A stretch of DNA of 64,000 bases from NCBI RefSeq assembly GCF_010667655.1, contig NZ_WHZU01000006.1:1-64000 (forward strand), read 5' to 3'. The translations under genes and the position numbers were made by a program. Of the stretch, positions 15,177-24,164 are shown one piece after another (the stretch's first letter is position 1; the number at the start of each line of letters is the position of its first letter). The notes beneath the pieces were generated by a model. That model was not told the DNA's origin. It saw nothing but the letters and a program-made list of their open reading frames with translations, and did not search any database. Source of the stretch: Bifidobacterium saimiriisciurei (lineage in GTDB: Bacteria > Actinomycetota > Actinomycetes > Actinomycetales > Bifidobacteriaceae).

Positions 15177-16622
15177 TCAGTTGAGTCTGACGTATGGAGT
15201 GCCGTCCGACGTTTCGATCTGCGCCTGGCTTGGTCCCGGGCCTCCGCCGGTGCTCGCCAGATACTGCTTGATCCATGGTGACGTCGTGCCGGCGGGGTAG
15301 TAGGTGAGCGTCTTGCCGTTCGACAGCTTCCATGTTCCCGACTGGTACGAGTTCGCCACATAGGTGCCGGACCAGCCGCCTCCGCCGGTCACGTCGGATT
15401 GCGTGGCGCTGCAGTCGGCGCTGACGGTCAGTTGCGGGCTGCCCTGCCACATGCCGTACGTGCCGGCAATCGACACGCATCGCGTCTTGTCGGCTGCCGC
15501 AGCCTGCTCCTGCGCCTTCTTCTGTGCGTCGGATTTCTCCTTGGCCTGCATCGAATCGCTGACCTTGCTGATGGCGGCCTTCAGATTCGACGTGGCACGG
15601 GTCATGGCCGCGGCATCGGAATCGGAGGAGTCGAGCGTCTTCTTCGCGGCGTCGATCGCCTGCTGCAGGGCGGTGCGCGTGGCGTTGTCCGTTACCTTGC
15701 CGTTGGATCTGCTCAGCATCGACTGCGCGTCCGAGATGGCGTTCTGCAGCGTGGATTTCGCCGTCTGCGAGGTCTTCTCCTCCTTCGACTTGTTCACGGC
15801 TTTCGTGGCCTTGTTGAATTTCTTGGCGACGTCGGTGTATTCGTCGGCTTCGTCGTTCATGTAGTTGGCATGGTCCGAAAGAATGTTGGCGGTAAGGTCC
15901 GGACTGCACGAGTAGGAGTCGTCGGAATCGTTGTCGGTCGTCGGCGCGGTGCGGGTGAGGTCGTTCACCGTGGAGCCTTCGCCGGTGCCGGGCAGTTTCT
16001 TCAGGTCGTCGAGCGTGGAGGCGTCGCTGAGATCGTCGCTCTTGGTCTTGGCGGCCTCCTGCGCGGCCTTCTGCGACTTGCCCATCGTCGTCTTGGACTC
16101 CTTGAGCTTGGCCGTCGCGTCGTTGCAGGCCGTAAGCGCCGTGTTGTAGGCGTTCTCCTTCGACCGATGTATGTACACGCCCACCCCGATGGCGATGACG
16201 ATCGCCGCGACGACGGCAGCCGCGATGATTGCGATGGTCTTCTTCGTCGGCTTGGTCTTGGAAGAAGAGTCGGATGCCGGTCCGGGCGTCGGGGCGGCGG
16301 CATCGATGCCGCCGGTCGCGGCTCCCGAGGCGGCATCCCCATCATTGGCGGACACTACGGCCCCGTTGGGCAGCGGCACTGCGGTGGGTGCGGGAACGGG
16401 TTGTGCAGGAGCCGGAACCGGTTGTGCAGGAGCCGGAGCCGGAACAGGTGACGATGCCGGTGTATTTGGCGCCGGCGCTGGTGCCGCACTTGTTCCGGAC
16501 GCGGTATTCGAATTCGCCGGCTGCGTAAACGCGTGGCCGCAGTTCATGCAGAATCCCGAATCCTCCTGTCGCGGGGAGCCGCATTTCGGGCAGAATCTCA
16601 CCGGTCGTTTGTTGCCGCTCAT
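15177..16622 (-). CDS. Zinc-ribbon single-pass membrane protein (paralogue A)
   Basis: A 481-residue protein of unknown function. Residues about 10-31 form a zinc ribbon (FCPKCG and FCMNCG). A Pro/Ala-rich linker with PVPAPAQ repeats follows, then one membrane helix near 125-148. The outer part is Lys/Asp/Ser/Ala-rich helical sequence resembling FIVAR repeats, and ends in a domain starting CVSIAGTYG with WKLSNGKTLTYYPAGTTSPWI. The same architecture and end domain occur in the protein at 21379-23934. The ATG at 16622 is preceded by GGAGAGGA; the ATG at 16637 has no such site. Zinc-ribbon-plus-helix proteins are often sensors or scaffolds, but no role can be assigned. Confidence 0.8.
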   Translation of the reverse strand: MSGNKRPVRFCPKCGSPRQEDSGFCMNCGHAFTQPANSNTASGTSAAPAPAPNTPASSPVPAPAPAQPVPAPAQPVPAPTAVPLPNGAVVSANDGDAASGAATGGIDAAAPTPGPASDSSSKTKPTKKTIAIIAAAVVAAIVIAIGVGVYIHRSKENAYNTALTACNDATAKLKESKTTMGKSQKAAQEAAKTKSDDLSDASTLDDLKKLPGTGEGSTVNDLTRTAPTTDNDSDDSYSCSPDLTANILSDHANYMNDEADEYTDVAKKFNKATKAVNKSKEEKTSQTAKSTLQNAISDAQSMLSRSNGKVTDNATRTALQQAIDAAKKTLDSSDSDAAAMTRATSNLKAAISKVSDSMQAKEKSDAQKKAQEQAAAADKTRCVSIAGTYGMWQGSPQLTVSADCSATQSDVTGGGGWSGTYVANSYQSGTWKLSNGKTLTYYPAGTTSPWIKQYLASTGGGPGPSQAQIETSDGTPYVRLN

Positions 16623-16953
16623 CTCGTTCCTCTCCATTCCGCTTGTCGCCGCGAAACTTTTGCGCCGTCACACTCGCCGACCATCCTTGACCGGCTCGCA
16701 CGGCATTCCCTAATTTTCCAGCCTACCCCCTTATCGCCGGTCTTGGCCGATTGACGGTCCTTTGCGCGACGGCCGTTATTTCGCTGCACACATGCGGTAC
16801 GTCATCGATTCGATATGGAGGCGGCCTCTGCCGCGCATGACAATCATCGCCGTGCGTGGCAACGATGTGATTGCCGTGCTTTGCGCCCGCCGGCCGGTAT
16901 CCTGGTGATCGGTATCGTGGTTAGTCGGTTGAGACGAGGAGATACAGGAACAT
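16623..16953. other. Divergent spacer between zinc-ribbon protein A and the Nudix gene
   Basis: About 330 bp with no credible gene. I saw no repeat or strong hairpin. The open frames crossing it are fragments with Arg-rich composition. It must hold the promoter of the Nudix-helicase unit. Confidence 0.5.
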
Positions 16954-17412
16954 ATGGCCGAGAATTCGACGAACGGAACCATGACGGCGGACGCTGGTGC
17001 GACCGTCCCGCGCAAGCAGATTCGCGTGGTCGGCGCGGCGATTGTGCGCGACGGCGAGGTGATGTGCGCACAGCGCGGCGGCGGCAAGCAGCTGAGCGGC
17101 AAGTGGGAGTTCCCCGGCGGCAAGATCGAGCCGCACGAGACCCCGCGCGAGGCCCTGCATCGCGAGATCGAGGAGGAGCTTCTGTGCGAGGTCGAGATCG
17201 GTGACGAGGTGTGCACCGATTCGTATGACTACGATTTCGGCACCGTCACGCTCACCGTGTTCATCTGTCATCTGCTTTCCGGCGAGCCGCGCCGCACAGA
17301 ACATCAGCAGTTCCGCTGGCTCAAGCCGGCCGACATGCCGTCGCTCGACTGGGCGCCGGCTGACCACAAGGCCGTAAGCATGATCTCGACGATGGATTTC
17401 ATGGGGAAGTGA
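16954..17412 (+). CDS. Nudix hydrolase, MutT-like
   Basis: A 152-residue Nudix protein. After about 24 extra N-terminal residues the domain runs IRVVGAAIVRDGEVMCAQR, GKWEFPGGKIEPHE and the Nudix box with TPREALHREIEEEL, fitting GX5EX7REUXEEXGU. This is the 8-oxo-dGTP diphosphatase type of arrangement, so sanitising oxidised nucleotides is the default guess. It ends 7 bp before the HKD-helicase gene and should be co-transcribed with it, which makes a shared function likely. Confidence 0.88.
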   Translation: MAENSTNGTMTADAGATVPRKQIRVVGAAIVRDGEVMCAQRGGGKQLSGKWEFPGGKIEPHETPREALHREIEEELLCEVEIGDEVCTDSYDYDFGTVTLTVFICHLLSGEPRRTEHQQFRWLKPADMPSLDWAPADHKAVSMISTMDFMGK

Positions 17413-17419
17413 GTATCGT

Positions 17420-20400
17420 ATGAGTGACCACAAGGCCGGAAAGTACATCGACCCTCAGCAGATGGATTCCTTCATCGAGGAATCCCCGCGAACGGATACG
17501 TCGGAACAGATGCGGCTGCCGTTGCCGGCTTCCGATGCGGATAATCCAGATACGCATTCGGTCGTACAGGAAAAACTGGTCGATATCGTTCAGGATGATG
17601 TATTCTCCGGTCTGATTCGTGCCAATGCCGATGTCACGGGGCAGTATGCGCCCAAGCTGATCGCGAACCGGCCTGGCCATACCATGAAGGACGAGCTCGA
17701 GTCCGAACTCTCCGATTGCGATGCTTTCGATATGTCGGTTGCGTTCGTAAGCGCCGGCGCCGTAGGTGGCCTTCAGCAGAAACTGTATGATTGGCATGAT
17801 TCTCGAGCCGCAGTCGGAGGTTCCAAAGGCCGTATCATCACTTCCACAAAGAACTTTTTCAACAGCCCGAAAGCTTTCTGGGATCTGCTCAAAATACAGG
17901 AAAAGACCGATATCGACGTGCGCATCTGGCATGACGAATCGGAATCCGGCAGCGGAAAAGCCCCGAACTTTCATCCCAAAGGCTATGTGTTCACGCGGCG
18001 GTCCAAAAGCGGAGACCCGTATTTCAATTTGTATGTAGGCAGCTCCAACCTCACCGAAACCGCGCTGAACGGCACCCAGCGCGAATGGAATCTCAAGGTC
18101 TCGTCGTTGCCCGAGGGCGAGTTGGTCCGTCAGTTCCGCGAGGAACTGGATGCGCAGATCAGCGAGTCCGAGCCGCTCACCGAAGAGTGGATCAAACAAT
18201 ACGAAGAGGACTTTAAAAAGTACGCGCCTCCGCGTCGTGAAGTCCTTGAATCACTGAAGAACCGCGATATCAAGCCGAATGCGATGCAGAGGGAGGCGCT
18301 CACCAACCTGCAGAAGCTGCGTGACGAGGGTGAGCACCGTGCAATCATCGTTTCCGCCACCGGCACCGGCAAGACCTATCTGTCGGCGTTTGATGTAAGA
18401 CAGTATCATCCGAAACGAATGCTGTATATTGCGCAGCAGCATCAGATTCTCAAGGCGGCGATGAAGTCTTACCAGCGTGTGCTTGGCTGCCCTGACGATG
18501 AGCTGGGACTCTTCACTGGCGGCAGCAAGGAGCACGACCGTAAATACGTGTTCGCCACCGTTCAGACTTTGAGTCGCCCCGATGTGCTGGAACAATTCGC
18601 GTCCGACGAGTTCGACTACATTCTTGTCGACGAGGTGCATCATGCCGGTGCCGTCAGCTATCAGCGTGTCATGGACCATTTCAGGGATGCCGACTTCATG
18701 CTCGGTATGACGGCCACGCCGGAACGTACCGACGGCATCAACATCTTCGAGCTGTTCGGGTACAACATCGCTTATGAAATCCGCTTGCAAAAGGCGTTGG
18801 ACGAGGACATGCTGTGCCCGTTCGAATATCATGGCGTGGCTGAATACCTGGGAGATGACGGCGAATCCATCGACGTCGCGCACGGGGCCACCGCCAAGGA
18901 GAACAGTCAGCTCACTTATGAGATCAACCAGCTGGCGACCAAGGAACGAGTCCGATACATCATCGACAAGCTGCAACAGTACGGGCAGTACCATCAGCAG
19001 ATCACAGGATTGGTGTTCTGCAGCCGGCAGGAGGAGGCCGAACGGCTTTCCGACCTGTTCAACCAACAGTACAACCAGCAGGCCGAACGCAATTACCGCA
19101 CGGCGGCGGTCACCAGCAGTCGATACCCCAAGCAGGAGGACCGCGAGCCGCTGATCAGGCAGCTGGAGAGCGGCGAACTGGATTACCTCTTCACCGTCGA
19201 CCTGTTCAATGAAGGTGTCGATATTCCGGCGCTGAATCAGATCGTGATGCTGCGCAACACGCAATCCAGCATCATCTTCACCCAGCAGCTGGGCCGTGGC
19301 CTGCGTAAGTTTCCCCATAAGGACCGCGTCGTCGTCATCGACTTCATCGGCAACTATGCGAACAACTACCTCATTCCGGTCGCGTTGTACGGCAACACCG
19401 GCGATCGCGACATCGCAAGGAAGAACCTGCAACGTTCGTCGATCGGATTGTCGTCCATCAGCTTCGACCCGATCGCAAAGGAGCGTATCCTCAAATCGCT
19501 GGACACGGCCGACTGGTCCGATATGAAGAAACTGACCGAGCAATACCGGCAGATTCGCTACGAATATGGCCGCATCCCCATGCTCGTGGACGTCTACGAC
19601 TATGACCCGTCGCTGCCACTGACACTGGCCGCGAAGAAAAGCAACTATCTCGAATTCGTGCGCTCTCGGGAGCAGAGTCTGAGCCATGGCAAGAATGCCG
19701 ACGGTGATTTTCTCGATCAGCTTGAACCGGTCTCTGATGTAGAGAACGGCATATTGAAGATGGCGACATCGGTTCTGTTGCCGGGCCTGCGGCCGCACGA
19801 ACTGGTGATTCTTGACGAATTATGCCGATTTTCCAATGAATATCTCGGCGATACTGCAGATACGTCGGCCTCGACATGGCGCCCCGCCTCGGCAGTGCAT
19901 GACAGCGCCCTCGTCGATTCCATACGCGAACGGTTCCCCGAAGCCTACATGGCGTCGGACCAGTTCGAATCGGCCCTTCACGTGCTCGACTACTCGTATT
20001 TCGACGCCAGCCGTAAGCGCTTTGGCGGTACGCCCTTGGTTGAACGCGATGACAACGGCATGTGCCGGCTTACGGAGGCCTTCACCGATATGCTGGCATC
20101 GAATCGAACCTTCCGTATTTCCTTCGCTGATGCATTGCGGGTCGGCCTGCGCAATTGTCGTGATCTCTATGCCACGGCCCGCGAAAACAGGCGTCCGTTC
20201 GATCGCGGATTCCTATACGAACAGAAGTATGCGCTCGCTGATGTCATGCGACTGTGCGGTTGGCATAAGGAACTCAACGGGCAGAACGTCGGCGGATATT
20301 TCCGTCACAAGGAAACCAACACCATGCCCATCTTCGTAAAGTATGCGGCCAGCCAATACGAGGATCGGTTCCTCAATCCGCAGGAGATGGCATGGTTCAG

Positions 20401-20689
20401 CAAGAACGGGCGCACACCGAATTCGCCTGAATTCCAGTGGATGCGTGAAGGGACCGGTAAAGAGGCACACGAGCATTTCGTTCCGCTCTTCGTCATGCGC
20501 CGTGAAGAGGCCGACGACAAGAAGTATTACTACGTCGGTCATGTGGCTGCGCTGGAAAATGCCGAACTGACGACGAAGTCCGATGCCAGCGGTGAGAAAA
20601 CCGTCAACGTCACGCTCTCCACGTTGCGTTTGGCCCGCCCGCTTGACGCGGAACTGTACCGCCATATCTCCGGCAATTACGAGGGATAG
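17420..20689 (+). CDS. HKD/phospholipase D-type nuclease, SF2 helicase and DUF3427 fusion
   Basis: A 1089-residue protein. Residues about 95-220 form a single PLD-like domain with HPKGYVF near 183 and GSSNLTETAL near 207, the HxK..GSxN pattern. An SF2 helicase core follows: Walker A SATGTGKT near 312, DEVHH near 404, GMTATPERTD, and the C-terminal motif QQLGRGLR near 621. From about 690 to the end it matches DUF3427, including FVPLFVMRREEADDKKYYYVG. The domain order is that of proteins annotated as DUF3427 or SSL2-type helicases, which recur near defence genes. It could cut or unwind foreign or damaged DNA together with the Nudix protein; this is inference. Lys and Phe AAA/TTT codons seem more common here than in neighbours. 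Confidence 0.9.
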   Translation: MSDHKAGKYIDPQQMDSFIEESPRTDTSEQMRLPLPASDADNPDTHSVVQEKLVDIVQDDVFSGLIRANADVTGQYAPKLIANRPGHTMKDELESELSDCDAFDMSVAFVSAGAVGGLQQKLYDWHDSRAAVGGSKGRIITSTKNFFNSPKAFWDLLKIQEKTDIDVRIWHDESESGSGKAPNFHPKGYVFTRRSKSGDPYFNLYVGSSNLTETALNGTQREWNLKVSSLPEGELVRQFREELDAQISESEPLTEEWIKQYEEDFKKYAPPRREVLESLKNRDIKPNAMQREALTNLQKLRDEGEHRAIIVSATGTGKTYLSAFDVRQYHPKRMLYIAQQHQILKAAMKSYQRVLGCPDDELGLFTGGSKEHDRKYVFATVQTLSRPDVLEQFASDEFDYILVDEVHHAGAVSYQRVMDHFRDADFMLGMTATPERTDGINIFELFGYNIAYEIRLQKALDEDMLCPFEYHGVAEYLGDDGESIDVAHGATAKENSQLTYEINQLATKERVRYIIDKLQQYGQYHQQITGLVFCSRQEEAERLSDLFNQQYNQQAERNYRTAAVTSSRYPKQEDREPLIRQLESGELDYLFTVDLFNEGVDIPALNQIVMLRNTQSSIIFTQQLGRGLRKFPHKDRVVVIDFIGNYANNYLIPVALYGNTGDRDIARKNLQRSSIGLSSISFDPIAKERILKSLDTADWSDMKKLTEQYRQIRYEYGRIPMLVDVYDYDPSLPLTLAAKKSNYLEFVRSREQSLSHGKNADGDFLDQLEPVSDVENGILKMATSVLLPGLRPHELVILDELCRFSNEYLGDTADTSASTWRPASAVHDSALVDSIRERFPEAYMASDQFESALHVLDYSYFDASRKRFGGTPLVERDDNGMCRLTEAFTDMLASNRTFRISFADALRVGLRNCRDLYATARENRRPFDRGFLYEQKYALADVMRLCGWHKELNGQNVGGYFRHKETNTMPIFVKYAASQYEDRFLNPQEMAWFSKNGRTPNSPEFQWMREGTGKEAHEHFVPLFVMRREEADDKKYYYVGHVAALENAELTTKSDASGEKTVNVTLSTLRLARPLDAELYRHISGNYEG

Positions 20690-20704
20690 GGGACAGAGAT
20701 GTCT

Positions 20705-20765
20705 CTCACTGAATTCGACCGCGAAACAGTCGAATGCACGCGTGTTCATGGCCGGATTCAGTGAG
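20705..20765. terminator. Nested hairpin after the helicase gene
   Basis: CTCACTGAAT and ATTCAGTGAG form an outer 10-bp stem; inside it ATTCGAC and GTCGAAT form a 7-bp stem. It lies 15 bp after the helicase stop and before the convergent small gene, so it is probably a terminator, though no T-run follows. Confidence 0.5.
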
Positions 20766-20851
20766 TGACCGCGGTCTGCGATGTACGATGACAGCATCGC
20801 TCACCGTGTTGGAGGTCTGTCATGGCTGAAACTCCTTCATGGTTTGCAGTG

Positions 20852-21211
20852 TTATTCGATGGCGGTGAAGAAGCATTCTGCATCAGCTTCTGTGATGGAA
20901 GCAGATGCGGCCTGATGCAGTGCCTGATATCCACTTTCGTTGACTGTTGCGGCGATTTCGTTCGGAGCATGCCCGTTCGTCCAGAGAACGAAGGCATCGG
21001 AAGCCCACCGTGGCATGCCATGGAAAACATTGAGCCAGTCGTCCTCGGTGACGTACAGGTCGGAATCCAGACGATAGACGTTGCACGGGCCGGCAATCGG
21101 TATCATGGTCCGTGATTTCAGATGTTCCAAGGCAGCGCAGGTCGTCATGATTACGTCCTGTTCAGATGGCATCGCTGTCCTTTCCGCTTCGTGATAATAC
21201 GGTACGGCCAT
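20852..21211 (-). CDS. Small protein of unknown function next to the helicase
   Basis: About 119 residues, not recognised. It has a mixed, soluble-looking composition, with segments such as CNVYRLDSDLYVTEDDW and HGMPRWASDAFVLWTNG, and no membrane helix. Two starts are plausible: ATG at 21211 with GGGAG upstream, or ATG at 21172 with AAAGGAC upstream. The frame also opens at 21263-21265, inside a large palindrome, which is less likely. It converges on the helicase. An overlapping plus-strand frame at 20822-21115 has a good GGAGG site but an unlikely composition, so I prefer this strand. Confidence 0.55.
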   Translation of the reverse strand: MAVPYYHEAERTAMPSEQDVIMTTCAALEHLKSRTMIPIAGPCNVYRLDSDLYVTEDDWLNVFHGMPRWASDAFVLWTNGHAPNEIAATVNESGYQALHQAASASITEADAECFFTAIE

Positions 21212-21261
21212 CGGACTCCCAACGATGCCGAAGAACGAAAACGAGAACAACCGATCCACAA

Positions 21262-21321
21262 CCATTTGCTAAATCACGATTTACTAAATTATGATTTACT
21301 AAATCGTGATTTAGCAAATGG
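21262..21321. repeat. A/T-rich perfect 22-bp inverted repeat
   Basis: The arms at 21262-21283 and 21300-21321 are exact reverse complements, starting CCATTTGCTAAATCACG. The 16-nt centre holds a smaller TAAAT/ATTTA pair, and GATTTACTAAAT occurs twice as a direct repeat. The A/T content stands out against the surrounding GC-rich DNA. It lies between the end of zinc-ribbon gene B and the start of the small gene. It may be a terminator for gene B, an operator, or the footprint of a mobile element. Confidence 0.75.
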
Positions 21322-21378
21322 CAGACTCTCCGATTCTCTCTTCGTCTGCCTGTTTTCGTCTGCTCGCCGTCCCCGGCC

Positions 21379-23934
21379 CTACTTCGTATACGCCTTGCCG
21401 TCGGTTTCGATCGTGGTCTTGGCGGTGAGCTTCTTCAGCTCGTCGGCCTTGCTCTTGTCGCCCGAGTACGCCTTGGTGATGATGGGCGAGCTCTTGCCGG
21501 CCGGGTAGAGCGTCACGGTCTTGCCGTTCGAGAGCTTCCACGTGTAGGTGCCGTCGGAGCCCTTGTACGATTCGGCCACGTAGGTGGCGTCGGTCGAATT
21601 GCCCTTGCTCGGCTTCCAGGTCACGCTGCAGTCGGCCTTCACGGTAAGCGACATGCTCACCTTGAATCCGCTGTAGCCGCCGGCGATGGTCGCGCAATGC
21701 GTCTTGTCGGCCTTCTTCTTTGCGTCGGCGGCCTGCTTGGCCTTCACCGACTCGTTCACCTTGGTCATTGCGGCCTGTAGCGCCTTGATCTGCGTGTTGA
21801 TCTCGTCGACGTCGGTCTTCTCGCCTTCGCCGCCGGCCACGATCTTCTTCGCGGCGGTGGCGGCCTGCTTGAGCGCGGTGAGCGTGGAGGCGTCCGCCAC
21901 CTTGCCGGTCGCGTCGCTGATGAGCTTCTCCGCCTTCGCGTACGTGTCGACCAGCGAGGCGCGCGCATCGTCCAGCAGCTTCTTCTCCTGGCTGGCCTGC
22001 ACCGCCTTGGAGGCCTTGTTCAGCTGGACGTTCAGCGTCGAGAACGCCTTGGCCTTGGCCGAAACCGTCGTGGTGTTGTCGGTCAACTGCCTGGTCGAAA
22101 GATTCGAGGCGCATGGATCGGCCGGTGCCTTCTGGGCCGCGCCCTCATCGATAAGGCCCTTCAGATCGGTCAGCGTCGAGGCGTCGGCGAGCTTCGACTT
22201 GTCGATGCCGGCCGTCGACTTGACGTTCTCCAACGTGGCGTCCAGCGCCTTCTTGGCGTCGGTGAGATTCGCCTGTGCGGCGGTGCAGTCGGCCAGTGCC
22301 GTCGCGTGCTGATGACGCGCCCACAGCGCGTAGCCGCCGCCACCCAGCACCAGTGCGACCACGCAGATCACGGCGATCATGATGATACGACGGCACTTGG
22401 CGTCAAGCGGCCGCTTCGGCTTCGCCGGTGACTTCGGGTTCGGTGGCGTCTTCGGGCGCGGCAGTTCCTGCGTACCCGACGGTTCCTTCGGGCCTTGCAC
22501 GCCATCCTGGGCCTTTACGCCCTTGGAGCCCCAAAGGTCCTTGAGGGCCTTCAGTCCCTTGGATTCCTGCGGCTCGTCGGTCTTGGAACCCTTGTTGATG
22601 CCGGCGAGGCCGGTTCCTGTCAATCGCTTCGGCAAGGGGGCCGCCGTATGCGAGGCTCCGATCGGCTTGATTACGGCCGTGGCCTGGTCATCCGATGCCG
22701 ATGCCGATGCCGATGCCGGTGTCGGTGTCTCTGCCTGTGCCGGCACAGACGTCCGTACTGCCTGACCGGCGTTCGGCGCAGCGGTCGTCATACCGGAGTC
22801 TTCCGCAGGCGACGCCAATGCGGCCAGCGACGCGCTGCCGACCGAGGGGTCCATCATCAGCGGGCCCAGGCCGTCGTCGTTCAGGCTGCCGGATGCAATG
22901 CCGTTGCCGCCGTTGGGAATGGCCGTCGTATTGGCGGTGTCATTGGTCGTCTGCTGCAGGGGAGTCGTCGCCATCGATTGCGTGCCGGCCGGCGTCGGCG
23001 CCGATGACAAGGTCCTCGCCGCAGGTGCGGAGCCCGTCGACGGTCGGGGAATGGCGATGGTCGGCATCGCCTGCGTCGCACCGTCATCCGGTGTGGCCGC
23101 TGGCGATGGCGTTGATGTCGGCGCAATCGGCGTGAACGCTTCCGTTGCCGCCACCGTTGCCGGTGCTGCGGCCGGTGCCGACGCACCGTGCGTCGACGTA
23201 GGTGCCGCCGTTTTCTCATGCGAGACGCCGAACATGGTCAGCGGCGGAATCAGCTGCGCGGCCGCATCGACCGGCTTGTCGACCGGCTTGTCGGAGGGCT
23301 TGTCGGAGGACGGTGCCGCAGAAGACGATGCTGCGGAATTCGCGGGAATCGCGGAATTCGCAGGAGCGGAGGCGGTTGGGGTCGGCTCGTCCAATTCGGC
23401 GAGCGGATCAAACGCCGCGGTCTCTTCGAGCGGCGCCGGTGATGTTGCCGGCGGGGCGGGAACCGACGTGGGTGCCGCCGGCGCCGGAGCCGGAGCGGCG
23501 GCAGGGGTCGCAGAACTGGAGGCAGGCACCGTCGGCTCGTCCAATTCGGCGAGCGGGTCGAAAGCGGCCGTTTCCTCAAGGGCCGCCGGAGCTGCGGTCG
23601 CTGGCGCCGGGGCCGGATCGGATGCGGGCATTGCAGGCGTTGCGGGTGCAACCGCCACCGGAACCGCGCCGGCAGCCGTCACCATCGCCGGTGCATCCTG
23701 CACGGGAGGAATGGACCCCGTCTGCGAAACAACGGTGATCTCCGCCGGCGACTGGGGGATGTCACGTTCATCACGGCCGCCGTCGAAAGCGGCCGAACCG
23801 CCGTCCGCAGCGTTGCCGTCCGCGTCGTTCAGAGGGAACCGATATCCGCAGGTCATGCAGAACTGCGTGCCAAATCCCCGCAAAGCGCCGCATTTCGGGC
23901 AGAACTTCTCCGGCTTCGCCAGTCTTTCGGGCAT
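21379..23934 (-). CDS. Zinc-ribbon single-pass membrane protein (paralogue B)
   Basis: An 851-residue relative of the protein at 15177-16622. The zinc ribbon is FCPKCGALRG..FCMTCGYRF near residues 11-32. A linker of about 500 residues, rich in Ala, Pro, Thr and Ser, carries two copies of LEETAAFDPLAELDEPT. One membrane helix follows RRIIMIAV, then an outer helical region, and a final domain starting CATIAGGYSG with WKLSNGKTVTLYPAGKSSPII, close to that of paralogue A. The frame opens at 24045, but the ATG at 23934 (MPERLAKPEKFCPKCG) parallels the paralogue. Function unknown. Confidence 0.8.
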   Translation of the reverse strand: MPERLAKPEKFCPKCGALRGFGTQFCMTCGYRFPLNDADGNAADGGSAAFDGGRDERDIPQSPAEITVVSQTGSIPPVQDAPAMVTAAGAVPVAVAPATPAMPASDPAPAPATAAPAALEETAAFDPLAELDEPTVPASSSATPAAAPAPAPAAPTSVPAPPATSPAPLEETAAFDPLAELDEPTPTASAPANSAIPANSAASSSAAPSSDKPSDKPVDKPVDAAAQLIPPLTMFGVSHEKTAAPTSTHGASAPAAAPATVAATEAFTPIAPTSTPSPAATPDDGATQAMPTIAIPRPSTGSAPAARTLSSAPTPAGTQSMATTPLQQTTNDTANTTAIPNGGNGIASGSLNDDGLGPLMMDPSVGSASLAALASPAEDSGMTTAAPNAGQAVRTSVPAQAETPTPASASASASDDQATAVIKPIGASHTAAPLPKRLTGTGLAGINKGSKTDEPQESKGLKALKDLWGSKGVKAQDGVQGPKEPSGTQELPRPKTPPNPKSPAKPKRPLDAKCRRIIMIAVICVVALVLGGGGYALWARHQHATALADCTAAQANLTDAKKALDATLENVKSTAGIDKSKLADASTLTDLKGLIDEGAAQKAPADPCASNLSTRQLTDNTTTVSAKAKAFSTLNVQLNKASKAVQASQEKKLLDDARASLVDTYAKAEKLISDATGKVADASTLTALKQAATAAKKIVAGGEGEKTDVDEINTQIKALQAAMTKVNESVKAKQAADAKKKADKTHCATIAGGYSGFKVSMSLTVKADCSVTWKPSKGNSTDATYVAESYKGSDGTYTWKLSNGKTVTLYPAGKSSPIITKAYSGDKSKADELKKLTAKTTIETDGKAYTK

Positions 23935-24164
23935 GATTCGTATGATTCCTTCTCTGAGGCTGCGCTCGACTTCCCGAATCGGAGGCCCGGCCGTCCATAC
24001 GGCCGCCGCACGATTCGTCGCGTCTGCGCGCGAACACTTTTGCAATGAAGCTTACTGTAACCGCACTATGAATATTCGGCCAACGGCCGGTAATTTGCAC
24101 ACACCCCATAATTGCGCCGCATAATGGTACGATTCGCAGCAGATGCAGGGAAAGGCGGCACACC

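Noticed and set aside
20822..21115. 97-codon plus-strand frame with a GGAGG site
   Set aside because: Cys- and Gly-rich odd composition; the minus-strand frame over the same DNA looks more protein-like. Not fully excluded.
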